DNA of 64,000 nt, taken from positions 62,001 to 126,000 of the forward strand of contig NZ_MKKE01000033.1 of assembly GCF_001942305.1 (NCBI RefSeq), written 5' to 3'. A program made the position numbers and the translations under genes. The notes beneath the pieces are model-generated. The model saw nothing but the letters and a program-made list of their open reading frames with translations, was not told the DNA's origin and made no database searches. Source of the DNA: Saccharomonospora sp. CUA-673. Lineage in GTDB: Bacteria; Actinomycetota; Actinomycetes; Mycobacteriales; Pseudonocardiaceae. Of this stretch, positions 35,861-44,221 are shown piece after piece. Numbering within the stretch: position 1 is the stretch's first letter; every line of letters begins with the position of its first letter.

Positions 35861-36343
35861 ATGCCGACCGACGCGTTCGTGGCCGTGCTCGTGCTCGGGG
35901 CCCTGATGATCGCCGTCGACGGGCAGATTCTGTACCGCAGCGGTAAGCGGTACCTGGCGAACGCCGACGCCGGAGCCGTCGAGGCAGGCGGCTCCGACGT
36001 GGGCTCCCAGGTGCGGCTCGTCACGGTGCTGTTCCACCTGGCGATGCTGGGCGCGCTGGCGTTGCTGGTCGTGCTCGATCTGAGTTTCGGCGGTGGGGCG
36101 ATCCGCCCGATCGTCGGCAACCTGGGCGTGCTGCTGCTGTTGCTGGCCGTGGCCCACGCCGTGACGATGACCGCGTTCGGCACGTTCGCCGAGCCGCGGA
36201 CAGTGGTCGATGCCGGACCGCGGCGGGGCGCGTCCCCGCAGCACACCGCATCGCGCCAGTCCGGTCCGGTCGTCGCCCCGGTTCCGGGGCAACGCGGCCG
36301 CGATCCGCAGATGAGTCCGTCGATCGAGGATCACCCGGCCTGA
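35861..36343 (+). CDS. Membrane protein with three hydrophobic segments, function unknown
   Basis: A protein of 160 residues. Hydrophobic segments are near residues 5-22 (FVAVLVLGALMIAVDGQIL), 52-72 (LVTVLFHLAMLGALALLVVL) and 80-105 (IVGNLGVLLLLLAVAHAVTM). The C-terminal 50 residues are polar and disordered (Pro/Gln/Arg-rich). I recognise no domain. The ATG follows GAAGGGAG at a suitable distance. A strong intrinsic terminator about 75 bp after the stop makes it a single-gene unit. Confidence 0.78.
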   Translation: MPTDAFVAVLVLGALMIAVDGQILYRSGKRYLANADAGAVEAGGSDVGSQVRLVTVLFHLAMLGALALLVVLDLSFGGGAIRPIVGNLGVLLLLLAVAHAVTMTAFGTFAEPRTVVDAGPRRGASPQHTASRQSGPVVAPVPGQRGRDPQMSPSIEDHPA

Positions 36344-36417
36344 TTGTGGTCCCGTGCCCGCCGGGGGTCGGTGTTCCGACCTCCGGCGGCACGTGGCCGG
36401 GCGCAGGCTCTCGTCAA

Positions 36418-36444
36418 GGATCGGGCGATTCGCCCGATCCTTTT
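36418..36444 (+). terminator. Intrinsic terminator
   Basis: Arms GGATCGGGCG (36418-36427) and CGCCCGATCC (36431-36440), 3-nt loop, followed by TTTT and an AT-rich stretch. It ends the transcript of the membrane protein gene at 35861. Confidence 0.88.
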
Positions 36445-36461
36445 CTTATTTTCTGAAGATA

Positions 36462-36478
36462 ATTCCAACAATTGGAAT
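36462..36478. promoter_or_regulatory. Palindrome ATTCCAA-N3-TTGGAAT upstream of ssuE
   Basis: Perfect 7-bp arms (36462-36468 and 36472-36478) around a 3-bp spacer in a rare AT-rich pocket. TTGACA follows at about 36505. It is a likely operator for the sulfonate genes. The half-site AATTGG/CCAATT recurs before ssuD (37182-37187 and 37202-37207). Confidence 0.5.
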
Positions 36479-36613
36479 GTTCTGTGATCAGGTCGAATCG
36501 GCGTTGACAGTCGACCGGTTCCGTTGCTCCCATGGGATGGCGATCGCGCCGAAATTTTCGACGAACACCTCGCCGGCCACCGGCGGGTGTGTTCCGGCAC
36601 GTTGGGAGAACCG

Positions 36614-37165
36614 GTGTCCAGAATTGTCGCGCTCAGCGGAAGTCCGTCGGCGGCCTCGCGCACCGAGGCCGTCGTCCAATACTTGGCCACCCGGCTGCGC
36701 GGCTACGGACACGACGTCACGGTGCAACCCGTGCGCACCCTGCCGCCGGGCGCGCTGGTCTCCGCCGACGCGGCGCACCCCGACATCTGCACCGTCGTCG
36801 ACACGGTCTCCCGCGCCGACGGGGTGATCGTCGCGTCGCCGGTGTACAAGGCCGCCTACAGCGGCCTGCTGAAACTCCTCCTGGACGTGTTTCCGCAGTA
36901 CGCCCTCGCGGGCAAGAAGGTGCTCCCGTTGGCCACCGGCGGCACACCCGCCCACGTGCTCGCCATCGACTACGCGTTCCGGCCGATGCTGCACGCCCTC
37001 GGCGCCGACCACGTCATGCGCGGCTACTTCCTCCTCGACCGGCTGATCACCGTCGACGAGACCGGCGTGTCCGTCGAGGACGACGCCCGGGGCGACCTGC
37101 TGTCCCGTGTGGACGACTTCTCGGAGGCGCTGCTGGCCACCGGCGACATCGCGCTCGTGTCCTGA
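36614..37165 (+). CDS. ssuE: NADPH-dependent FMN reductase for sulfonate use
   Basis: A protein of 183 residues. The flavodoxin-like fold shows the FMN phosphate loop (IVALSGSPSAASRTE) and the SPVYKAAYSGLLKLLLD segment characteristic of SsuE, plus LPLATGGTPAHVLAIDYAFRP. It reduces FMN with NAD(P)H and hands FMNH2 to the monooxygenase encoded next. The GTG start at 36614 has GGGAGAA before it. A 137-bp gap separates it from ssuD. Confidence 0.9.
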   Translation: MSRIVALSGSPSAASRTEAVVQYLATRLRGYGHDVTVQPVRTLPPGALVSADAAHPDICTVVDTVSRADGVIVASPVYKAAYSGLLKLLLDVFPQYALAGKKVLPLATGGTPAHVLAIDYAFRPMLHALGADHVMRGYFLLDRLITVDETGVSVEDDARGDLLSRVDDFSEALLATGDIALVS

Positions 37166-37181
37166 CGGTTCCCACGGCGGA

Positions 37182-37227
37182 AATTGGGCACCCATTCGGC
37201 GCCAATTACCGCCGGATGAATTATCCG
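37182..37227 (+). promoter_or_regulatory. Inverted half-sites in the ssuE-ssuD gap
   Basis: AATTGG (37182-37187) and CCAATT (37202-37207) form a 6-bp inverted repeat with a 14-bp spacer. CGGAT-N5-ATCCG (37213-37227) follows directly. The first motif shares its half-site with the palindrome before ssuE, which suggests the same regulator acts at both places. Confidence 0.35.
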
Positions 37228-37302
37228 CACACGCGTAGCTTCACCCGCAACGAATCACCCGGCGCCCGGGATAACGCACGGCGCCCCCAGGAAAGGACTC
37301 GA

Positions 37303-38457
37303 ATGTCACTGCGGTTCCACTGGTTCCTTCCCACCTACGGCGACAGCCGCTACCTGGTCGGCGGCGGCCACGGCGTCGCCACCGCCACGACCGGCGACAG
37401 CAGGCCAGCGACACTCGAGTACCTCGGTCAGATCGTGCGCGGCGCCGAACAGCTCGGCTTCGAGGGCGCACTGACCCCTACCGGCGCGTGGTGCGAGGAC
37501 GCGTGGCTCACCACCGCCATGCTGGCGAGCGTCTCGCGCCGGTTGAAGTTCCTCGTCGCGTTCCGGCCGGGAGTGCTGTCGCCGACGCTGGCCGCCCAGA
37601 TGGCCGCGACGTTCCAACGGCACTCCGGCCGGCGGCTGCTGCTCAACATCGTCACCGGCGGGGAGAGCGCCGAACAGCGTGCGTACGGTGACTTCCTCGA
37701 CAAGGACGGTCGTTACGCCCGCACCGACGAGTTCCTCGGCATCGTGCGCGGGCTGTGGCGGGGCGAGACCGTCACCCACGACGGCGAGCACATCTCCGTC
37801 GACCGGGCCCGACTCTCCCGGCTGCCCGACCCGGTGCCGCCGATCTACTTCGGCGGCTCCTCGCCGGCGGCCGGCCAGGTGGCGGCCGAGCACGCCGACG
37901 TCTACCTCACCTGGGGCGAGCCGCCCGCCGCGGTTGCGGAGAAGATCGGCTGGATCCGCAAACTCGCCGCCGACCGCGGCCGCGAGGTCCGCTTCGGCAT
38001 CCGCCTGCACGTCATCACCCGCGACACCGCGCAGCAGGCGTGGGCCGAGGCCGACCGGCTGCTCGACGCCCTCGACCCGGCGCTGATCGAGCGCGTGCAG
38101 CAGGGCCTGTCCCGCAGCGAGTCCACCGGCCAGCAGCGGATGCGCGAGCTGCACCGCGGCTCGCGCGACGAGCTCGAGATCTACCCCAACCTGTGGGCAG
38201 GCGTCGGCCTCGTGCGCGGCGGCGCGGGCACCGCGCTCGTCGGCAGCCACCAGGAGGTCGCCGACCGGATCGAGGAGTACCGCGAGCTCGGCATCGACGA
38301 GTTCGTGCTGTCCGGGCACCCGCACCTCGAGGAGGCGTACTGGTTCGGCGAGGGCGTGCTGCCCGAGCTGCGTCGCCGCGGCCTGTGGTCGCACCCGGAC
38401 GGTGACGCCGACGGGGGCGAGGTTGCCGAGATCCCGTTCGCCGGTGCCACCCGGTGA
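37303..38457 (+). CDS. ssuD: FMNH2-dependent alkanesulfonate monooxygenase
   Basis: A protein of 384 residues of the bacterial luciferase-like TIM-barrel family. It has the SsuD landmarks FHWFLPTYGDSRYL, TPTGAWCEDAW, RRLLLNIVTGGESAEQRAYG and YFGGSSPAAGQVAAEHADVY. It releases sulfite from alkanesulfonates with oxygen and FMNH2 supplied by SsuE. AGGAAAGG precedes the ATG. The stop overlaps the start of the transporter gene by 4 bp (GTGA), so the uptake protein is made together with the enzyme. Confidence 0.93.
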   Translation: MSLRFHWFLPTYGDSRYLVGGGHGVATATTGDSRPATLEYLGQIVRGAEQLGFEGALTPTGAWCEDAWLTTAMLASVSRRLKFLVAFRPGVLSPTLAAQMAATFQRHSGRRLLLNIVTGGESAEQRAYGDFLDKDGRYARTDEFLGIVRGLWRGETVTHDGEHISVDRARLSRLPDPVPPIYFGGSSPAAGQVAAEHADVYLTWGEPPAAVAEKIGWIRKLAADRGREVRFGIRLHVITRDTAQQAWAEADRLLDALDPALIERVQQGLSRSESTGQQRMRELHRGSRDELEIYPNLWAGVGLVRGGAGTALVGSHQEVADRIEEYRELGIDEFVLSGHPHLEEAYWFGEGVLPELRRRGLWSHPDGDADGGEVAEIPFAGATR

Positions 38458-39821
38458 CGACCACGATCGACGCCCGCCCCGGCCACGACGGCCGAGGCGG
38501 GAACCACGAGGGCGGCACGAAACATCGGACGGTCCTGTCGTCCAGCCTGATCGGCACCACCATCGAGTGGTACGACTTCTTCCTCTACAGCACCGCCGCG
38601 AGCATCGTGTTCGGCGAACTGTTCTTCTCCGCGGGCGACGGGGCGGTCGGCACGCTGGCGTCGTTCGCGACGTTCTTCGTCGGCTTCCTGGCCCGGCCGA
38701 TCGGCGCGATCATGTTCGGCCACATCGGCGACCGCCTCGGCCGCAAACGCACCCTCGTCACCACGATGCTGCTGATGGGCATCGCGACCGCGCTGATCGG
38801 CGTGCTGCCCACCTACGATCAGGCCGGTGTGCTCGCACCCGCCCTGCTCGTGCTGCTGCGGGTGCTGCAGGGACTGGCCATCGGCGGCGAATGGGCCGGG
38901 GCCGTGCTGTTGGCGGTCGAGTACGCGCCGCGGGGCCGGAAGGGCTTCTACGGCAGCTGGCCGCAGGCAGGTCTCGGTATCGGCCTGGCGCTCGGCACCG
39001 GGCTGTTCGCATTGCTCGGCGAGGTCATGGACGACGACGCGTTCATGACCTACGGATGGCGCATCGCGTTCGGCGTGAGCATCGTGCTGGTCGTCGTCGG
39101 CCTGGTCATCCGCCTCAAGGTCGAGGAGACACCCGCGTTCTCGGCCGTGAAACAGCGTTCGCGGTTGCCCGTCGCCGCACTCGTCCGGCATCGGCTGAGC
39201 CGGCGCCACCTCGCGCTCGGGATGCTGGCCCGCTGGGGCGACGGCGTCGCCTTCAACACGTGGGCCGTGTTCGCCATCGCCTATTGCACCGGCCTGGGCA
39301 TGTCGCGCACCTCGGTGCTGCTCGGCGTGACCGTGGCGGCGGTCGTGATGGCCGTGCTCATCCCGTTCGTGGGCAGGGGAGTGGACCGGCTCGGCGCACG
39401 CCGGACCTACATCACCGGCATGGTCCTGTTCGGACTGAGCGCGGTACCGGCGTTCCTCGGCTTCCGGACGGCCGATCCGTGGGTGGTCGGCGCGGTGCTC
39501 GTGGTGACCCTCGGCATCGCCTACGCGATCAGCTACTCGCCCGAGGGCACGTTGTTCGCACAGCTTTTCCCGACCGAGACCCGCTACACCGGGATGTCCG
39601 TGGTGTACCAGTTCTCCGGGATCTACGCCTCGGGCCTGACGCCCATGCTGATCACCGCGCTGTTCGCACTCGGCGGCGGATCGCTGTGGTGGGTGTGCGG
39701 GTACCTGGTGTTCACCGCCGTCGTCAGCACGATCGCGACCCTGGCGATCCGACCACGCGATCTGTACCTCGCCGACGACACCGAGCAGCAGCGGGACCGA
39801 GAACCGTCCCGCGTGGACTGA
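38454..39821 (+). CDS. MHS-family (major facilitator) transporter, probable sulfonate uptake
   Basis: A protein of 455 residues with twelve predicted helices. The MHS subfamily signatures are present: TTIEWYDFFLYSTAASIVF in helix 1, the loop-2 motif GHIGDRLGRKRTLV, and RVLQGLAIGGEWAGAVLLAVEYAP. These proteins are proton symporters for organic acids or osmolytes. Its coupling to ssuD (4-bp overlap) implies import of an organosulfonate. This is inference, since the usual ssu uptake system is an ABC transporter, absent here. GTG start. Confidence 0.88.
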   Translation: MTTTIDARPGHDGRGGNHEGGTKHRTVLSSSLIGTTIEWYDFFLYSTAASIVFGELFFSAGDGAVGTLASFATFFVGFLARPIGAIMFGHIGDRLGRKRTLVTTMLLMGIATALIGVLPTYDQAGVLAPALLVLLRVLQGLAIGGEWAGAVLLAVEYAPRGRKGFYGSWPQAGLGIGLALGTGLFALLGEVMDDDAFMTYGWRIAFGVSIVLVVVGLVIRLKVEETPAFSAVKQRSRLPVAALVRHRLSRRHLALGMLARWGDGVAFNTWAVFAIAYCTGLGMSRTSVLLGVTVAAVVMAVLIPFVGRGVDRLGARRTYITGMVLFGLSAVPAFLGFRTADPWVVGAVLVVTLGIAYAISYSPEGTLFAQLFPTETRYTGMSVVYQFSGIYASGLTPMLITALFALGGGSLWWVCGYLVFTAVVSTIATLAIRPRDLYLADDTEQQRDREPSRVD

Positions 39822-39849
39822 ACCGGAGCGGTTGATCGGACGGGCCCGC

Positions 39850-40401
39850 CTAGCCGATCAACCGCTCCAGTTCGTCGACGACGTCGTCGAGGGGCGCGGC
39901 GCTGCCCTGCGCCCTGGCGAGCACGAGGGCACCCTCCACAGCGGACAGGATCACCACCGCACAGGACCGTGCGCGCTCGGTGGACAGACCGTCGGCGACG
40001 AGCGACTCGGTGAGCATCGCCGTCCAGTCGTCGAAGATCTCGCGGGCGCGCGTGCGCGCACCGGGATCGGTGCCGAGGGCCGCGGCGGCCACCGGACAGC
40101 CGAGCAGGTCCCCGGACTCGGCGGGTGCGCGCCACAGGTCCACCAGCGTGCGCAGCGCCGACACCGTGTCGCCCGCGGCCAGGGCGCGGCCGACCCCGGC
40201 GCTCATCCGGGCGCCGGCTGCGCGCGTCGCCTCGTCGAGCAACTGGGTCCGCCCGTCGGGGAAGTGGTGGTAGATCGAGCCGCGGGGCGCTCCGCTGTGG
40301 GCGAGCACGTCGGCGAAGGACGTCGCCGCGACCCCCTGTCGGCGGATGAGGTCGACGGCGCTGGTGATCATCGCCTCGCGGGGATCGTACTTCCGGGGCA
40401 T
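39850..40401 (-). CDS. TetR/AcrR family transcriptional regulator
   Basis: A protein of 183 residues from the ATG at 40401, which has GGAGGAG upstream. The helix-turn-helix region is AMITSAVDLIRRQGVAATSF followed by HSGAPRGSIYHHF. The C-terminal ligand domain contains LLGCPVAAAALG, typical of the YxaF/LmrA-like subgroup. It is divergent from the thioesterase gene and probably represses it. The 80-bp gap between them contains AT-rich ATGTAGGTTGTCAT (partial symmetry), a possible operator. Confidence 0.9.
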   Translation of the reverse strand: MPRKYDPREAMITSAVDLIRRQGVAATSFADVLAHSGAPRGSIYHHFPDGRTQLLDEATRAAGARMSAGVGRALAAGDTVSALRTLVDLWRAPAESGDLLGCPVAAAALGTDPGARTRAREIFDDWTAMLTESLVADGLSTERARSCAVVILSAVEGALVLARAQGSAAPLDDVVDELERLIG

Positions 40402-40481
40402 GACGCTCGTCTCCTCCGTCTCGTCGTGGCCGGACTCGACTATGTAGGTTGTCATAAAACGGCGACAGGGAGGTAGTGGGC

Positions 40482-41318
40482 ATGGGCGACCCGAGTACGT
40501 GGGACGGCGCGGACGCGCTCCACCCGTTCGACGACGCGATCACGCTGACCCCGAGCGGCGACAACACGTACACCGGCGAGACGAGCCCCGCCTACCAGAA
40601 CATGGTCGGCCCGTACGGCGGCATCACCGCCGCGACTTTGCTGCAGGCCGTCCAGCAGCACCCCGAACGTCTCGGCGTGCCCGTGTCGCTGACCGTCAAC
40701 TACGCCGGCCCGGTCGCCGACGGCAAGTTCACCGTCACCGCGCGCCCGGCGCGCACCAACCGGTCCACCCAGCACTGGTCCCTCGAACTCACCCAGGACG
40801 ACACGGTCGTCACCACCGCGACCGCCGTGTACGCCGTGCGGCGCGAGACGTGGGCGGCCACCGAGACCGTCATGCCCGAGTTCCCGGCCCCCGAGGACGC
40901 GGCGCTCACTCCGATGCCGGACTTCGTGCAGTGGGCCAAGAACTACGAGATGCGCTTCCTCGAAGGCTTGCTGCCCACGGTCGAGGGCGCCGAATCGCCC
41001 GACTCGACGACGACGCTGTGGGTGCGGGACTCGCCGGCACGCGAGCTCGACTTCCCCGCGCTGGCGTCGCTGTGCGACGTGTTCTACCCGCGGGTGTTCC
41101 TCCGCCGCGGACAGGCCATGCCCGCCGGGACGATCACGCTGACGATCTACTTCCACGCCGATGCCGCGGCGCTCGAGGCCCAGGGCGACCGTCCGGTGCT
41201 GGCGCGCGCACGGTCGAACCGCTTCGGCCACGGCTACTTCGACCAGTCCGCCCAGCTGTGGGGCCGCGACGGCGCACTGCTGGCCACGACCCACCAGCTC
41301 GTCTACTTCAAGGGCTGA
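40482..41318 (+). CDS. Acyl-CoA thioesterase, double hot-dog fold
   Basis: A protein of 278 residues. The N-terminal hot-dog half has GETSPAYQNMVGPYGGITAA and SLTVNYAGPVADGKF. The C-terminal half has FHADAAALEAQGDRPVLARA and FGHGYFDQSAQLWGRDGALLATTHQLVYF, the typical ending of TesB-like enzymes. It should hydrolyse medium or branched acyl-CoA thioesters. The ATG at 40482 is chosen over the GTG at 40476 because AGGGAGG is 8 bases away. Transcription ends at a strong hairpin about 45 bp after the stop. Confidence 0.85.
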   Translation: MGDPSTWDGADALHPFDDAITLTPSGDNTYTGETSPAYQNMVGPYGGITAATLLQAVQQHPERLGVPVSLTVNYAGPVADGKFTVTARPARTNRSTQHWSLELTQDDTVVTTATAVYAVRRETWAATETVMPEFPAPEDAALTPMPDFVQWAKNYEMRFLEGLLPTVEGAESPDSTTTLWVRDSPARELDFPALASLCDVFYPRVFLRRGQAMPAGTITLTIYFHADAAALEAQGDRPVLARARSNRFGHGYFDQSAQLWGRDGALLATTHQLVYFKG

Positions 41319-41362
41319 GCCGGAAAAGCCCGGAACACGCGGAATATCCGAATAGGACAGAG

Positions 41363-41397
41363 AGGCGCCCCGTGGATCGCTCCACGGGGCGCCTTTC
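41363..41397 (+). terminator. Intrinsic terminator between convergent genes
   Basis: 14-bp perfect stem, arms 41363-41376 (AGGCGCCCCGTGGA) and 41381-41394, loop TCGC, then TTTC on the plus strand. It ends the thioesterase transcript and may also stop readthrough from the convergent dehydrogenase gene. Confidence 0.8.
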
Positions 41398-41417
41398 GTC
41401 GGTCGGTGGTGTGGTCG

Positions 41418-42691
41418 TCAGGGGATGACCAGTTCGCCGGTCTGCTCGGCGGCGGCCGCCTCGCGGTTGGCCGAGGCCAACTGCCACGCCGTGTGGCGCA
41501 GCGGCACCTCGTCGACGATCCACTCGCCGAGCAGCATCGCCACGCGCGACTGCATTTCCGTGCGCAGCCGGTGGAACGAGGTCGCCGGGTCGGCGTCGAC
41601 CTGACCCAGCAGCAACCACCAGCCCACGCGGCGGCGCCGGCGTTGGCGACGAAGTCCGGGATCACGGGGATCCCGTTCGCGGCCAGCATGGCCTCCGCCT
41701 CGGGCGTCGTGGCCGAGTTGGCGGCCTCGACGACGACCTTCGCGGTCACCTCGGCGGCGTTGTCGGGCGTGACGGCGTAGGAGATCGCGGCCGGCACCAG
41801 GATGTCGGCGTCGGCGCCGATGATCGCGTCGCGCGGCAGCAGCTCGACGTCGGCCGGCAGCTGCGTGCGGTCGATCTCGCCGTAGGCGTCGCGCAGCTCC
41901 AGCAGCTGCGGCACGTCGAAGCCCTCGGCCCGGTACAGCGTGCCGGCGGCGTCGGCCACGGCCACGACGCGCATCCCCGCCTCGTGCAGGTAGAACGCGG
42001 CGCCGCCGCCCATGGTGCCGATGCCCTGGATCGCGACCGTCGTGGCCTCGTGGTCCCAGTTCCATGCGCTCGCGGCGCCCAGGCAGGCCTGCGCGACGCC
42101 GTACCCGCCGATGACGTCACCGAGCAGCAGCCCGCCCGGCACCGGGGCGTTGAGCCCGGCCTGAACCCGGCGCAGCGTGCGCTCCGGCTGCGTGGCCCTG
42201 CTGATGGCCGCGTGGTACGACTGGCCGAGGCCGAGCTTGTCGAAGACCTCGTCGATCAGGTGCTGCGGGACGCCGAGGTCCTCGGCGGTGACCCAGTGCG
42301 CGTCCAGCCACGGCCGCATGGCCTGGCAGAAACGCTCGAGGACCTCGACGGCGCGCGGGTCCTTCGGGTCGAAGTCGATGCCGCCCTTGGCGCCGCCCAC
42401 CGGCAGATCGAACGTGGCGGTCTTGGCGGCCATGCCGCGTGCGAGGTCCTCGACCTCCTGCATCGTGCAGCCGGCGCGCATGCGGGTCCCGCCCGTGGCC
42501 AGACCCGAGGCGAGCGTGTGGACAACGAGATAACCCTTGGCTCCGGTGACCGCGTCGGTCCAGACGAGCCGCAGCATCGGCTCGCTGGTACGGATGTCGG
42601 TTCCGCCCGCCGCATGCGTCGCCGGCGCTGCGCGGACCACCGCGGCTGCGTCGTGTCCACCGGGTGCCGGACGGTTCTCCATCGTGGTCAC
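41418..42691 (-). CDS. Glu/Leu/Phe/Val dehydrogenase (apparent frameshift near 41621)
   Basis: An NAD(P)-dependent amino-acid dehydrogenase of about 424 residues once one base is added near 41621. The substrate lysine region is LPVGGAKGGIDFDPKDP, followed by AHWVTAEDLGVPQ and the dinucleotide fold TTVAIQGIGTMGGGAAFYLH. The frame changes after FVANAGAAAWA, and the last 65 residues (LLLGQVDADPATSFHRL to the stop) are in the next frame. Whether it prefers leucine or glutamate cannot be read here. The GTG start at 42691 has GGAGGTGGG upstream. Divergent from a LysR gene, its likely regulator. Confidence 0.85.
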
Positions 42692-42731
42692 CTGAATCCC
42701 ACCTCCACCTTCGGATTCGCCTGGTCGCTGT

Positions 42732-42783
42732 CGTGATCCCAGAGTGGGGCCGCCCGCGCCGGCACGTCCAGTTAAAGATCACG
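42732..42783. promoter_or_regulatory. Split inverted repeat CGTGATC...GATCACG in the dehydrogenase/lysR divergent region
   Basis: CGTGATC (42732-42738) and GATCACG (42777-42783) are perfect inverse copies whose starts are 45 bp apart, inside the 147-bp divergent promoter region. They could be two half-sites for the LysR-type protein encoded at 42839. Only position and symmetry support this. Confidence 0.3.
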
Positions 42784-42838
42784 GACGAAACCGTTCACGC
42801 TTCCTGCACAGGCTCCGTGGAGGCCTACGCTGAGCCCT

Positions 42839-43762
42839 ATGGAGTTGTCGCTGCACCGGCTGCGCATGCTGCGCGAACTGCACCGGCGGGGCACGGTGAC
42901 CGCCGCCGCCACCGCGTTGCACTACTCGGCCTCGGCCGTGTCCCAGCAGCTCGCCCAACTCGAACGCGACGTTGGTGTTCCGCTGTTCGAGCGACTCGGC
43001 AGGCGCGTGCAGCTGACCGAACTGGGCACGCTCCTGGCCGAGCACGCCGAGGACATCCTCGAATCGGTGGGCCGCGCGACGCACGCGCTGGAGAACGCGC
43101 AGGACGGGTTGTCGGCGCGGTTGACGGCCGGGGTGTGGGCGTCGGTGGCGTCGGGACTGCTGCCCGCGGCGCTGACGGCGCTGGCCTCGGACCATCCCGG
43201 CATCGAGGTCCGCACCCGCGAACTGGCACCGGAGGAGACGGCCGGCGCGGTGCGCGACGGCACGCTCGACTTCTCGTTCGTCATCGACTACTCGGACTAC
43301 CCGATGCCGTGGGACCCGGCCTTGGCCCGCGAGGTCGTCGCGGTGGAGCGGCTGCACGCCGCGGTACCGAAGGGCGTGTTGCCGGAACCGGCGGTCTCGT
43401 TGAACGAGTTGGCCGAGCATCCCTGGGTGCTGGCCGGTCCGCGGTCGCACTTCGGCCGCGCGGTGCGGATCGCCTGTCAGCAACAAGGTTTCGAACCGAA
43501 GATCGTCCACGAGGTGGAGGAGCAGGCGACGGCCCTGGCGATGGTCGGATCCGGCCTGGGCGTGTCGCTCGTGTCCGATCTCGGCCTGACGTTGTTGCCG
43601 CCCGGGGTCGACATCGTGGCGCTCACCGAACCGGTGATGCGGCGGGTGTCGATCGCCTACCGGGCCAAGGGCACGCCGCGGCCGTCGGTGCGCCTGGTCA
43701 TCGAGGCGGTACGCGCGGCGGCCGCGGAGAAGGGGCTGGGCGCGAGCTCGACGCTGCCGTGA
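42839..43762 (+). CDS. LysR-family transcriptional regulator
   Basis: A protein of 307 residues. The N-terminal winged helix (LHRLRMLRELHRRGTVTAAA and HYSASAVSQQLAQLERDVGV) is followed by the effector-binding domain with RLTAGVWASVASGLLPAAL, FSFVIDYSDYP and EQATALAMVGSGLGVSLVSD. It is divergent from the amino-acid dehydrogenase gene and likely responds to its substrate. ATG at 42839. Confidence 0.92.
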   Translation: MELSLHRLRMLRELHRRGTVTAAATALHYSASAVSQQLAQLERDVGVPLFERLGRRVQLTELGTLLAEHAEDILESVGRATHALENAQDGLSARLTAGVWASVASGLLPAALTALASDHPGIEVRTRELAPEETAGAVRDGTLDFSFVIDYSDYPMPWDPALAREVVAVERLHAAVPKGVLPEPAVSLNELAEHPWVLAGPRSHFGRAVRIACQQQGFEPKIVHEVEEQATALAMVGSGLGVSLVSDLGLTLLPPGVDIVALTEPVMRRVSIAYRAKGTPRPSVRLVIEAVRAAAAEKGLGASSTLP

Positions 43763-43792
43763 GCCCGGCCCGGCCGCGGGAGATGCGGTCGA

Positions 43793-43993
43793 TCAGTACT
43801 TGTCGTTGGGCATGATGATCCACAGTGCGATGTAGGCGACGAACTGCGGACCCGGCAGGAGACACGAGGCGACCGCGAGGATCCGCACGGTCGAGGTCTG
43901 CCAGCCGAACCGGCGGGCGAGGCCCGCGCAGACGCCACCGAGCATGCGGCCGCTGCGGGGCCGGGAGAGTGTCGAACGTGAGACTGTGTTCAT
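43793..43993 (-). CDS. PspC domain protein (small, single domain)
   Basis: A protein of 66 residues that is essentially one PspC domain: RSGRMLGGVCAGLARRFGW, then VRILAVASCLLPGPQFVAY and IALWIIMPND. One membrane helix is expected near residues 40-60. PspC proteins take part in envelope stress responses, and in actinobacteria often stand alone or next to kinases. The ATG at 43993 is used; an upstream in-frame ATG is possible. Confidence 0.88.
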   Translation of the reverse strand: MNTVSRSTLSRPRSGRMLGGVCAGLARRFGWQTSTVRILAVASCLLPGPQFVAYIALWIIMPNDKY

Positions 43994-44130
43994 ACCTCCA
44001 CGGTGCACCCCGACCGCGGCCCGCGCATCCGGGACGTCCCCTAGTCGGACCCGGAGATCGCGGTGGTCGCCCGGCGCCGCCGCGGGTTAACGTCGTAGAC
44101 AGGCGCGCCGCCAGAAGAGAGGTGGGGACC

Positions 44131-44214
44131 GTGACGGAACGCAAACCGCCCGGTGTCGACGTCGAATCCTGGGTGGAGAAGCAGATCCGGAAGGCGCAGG
44201 AGCGGCGGGGCTGA
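44131..44214 (+). CDS. 27-residue DUF1992 (DnaJC28-like) N-terminal remnant
   Basis: GTG start with GAGAGGTGGGG just upstream. The 27-residue product begins TERKPPGVDVESWVEKQIRK, which matches the N-terminal helix of DUF1992 proteins, then ends in AQERRG and a stop. The usual continuation (about 100 more residues with a GAGKPL motif) is not present in any frame downstream. It is either a genuine microprotein or a truncated relic. The DUF2236 gene starts 8 bp after its stop, so it is translated at the head of that unit. Confidence 0.55.
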   Translation: MTERKPPGVDVESWVEKQIRKAQERRG

Positions 44215-44221
44215 GCATCCG

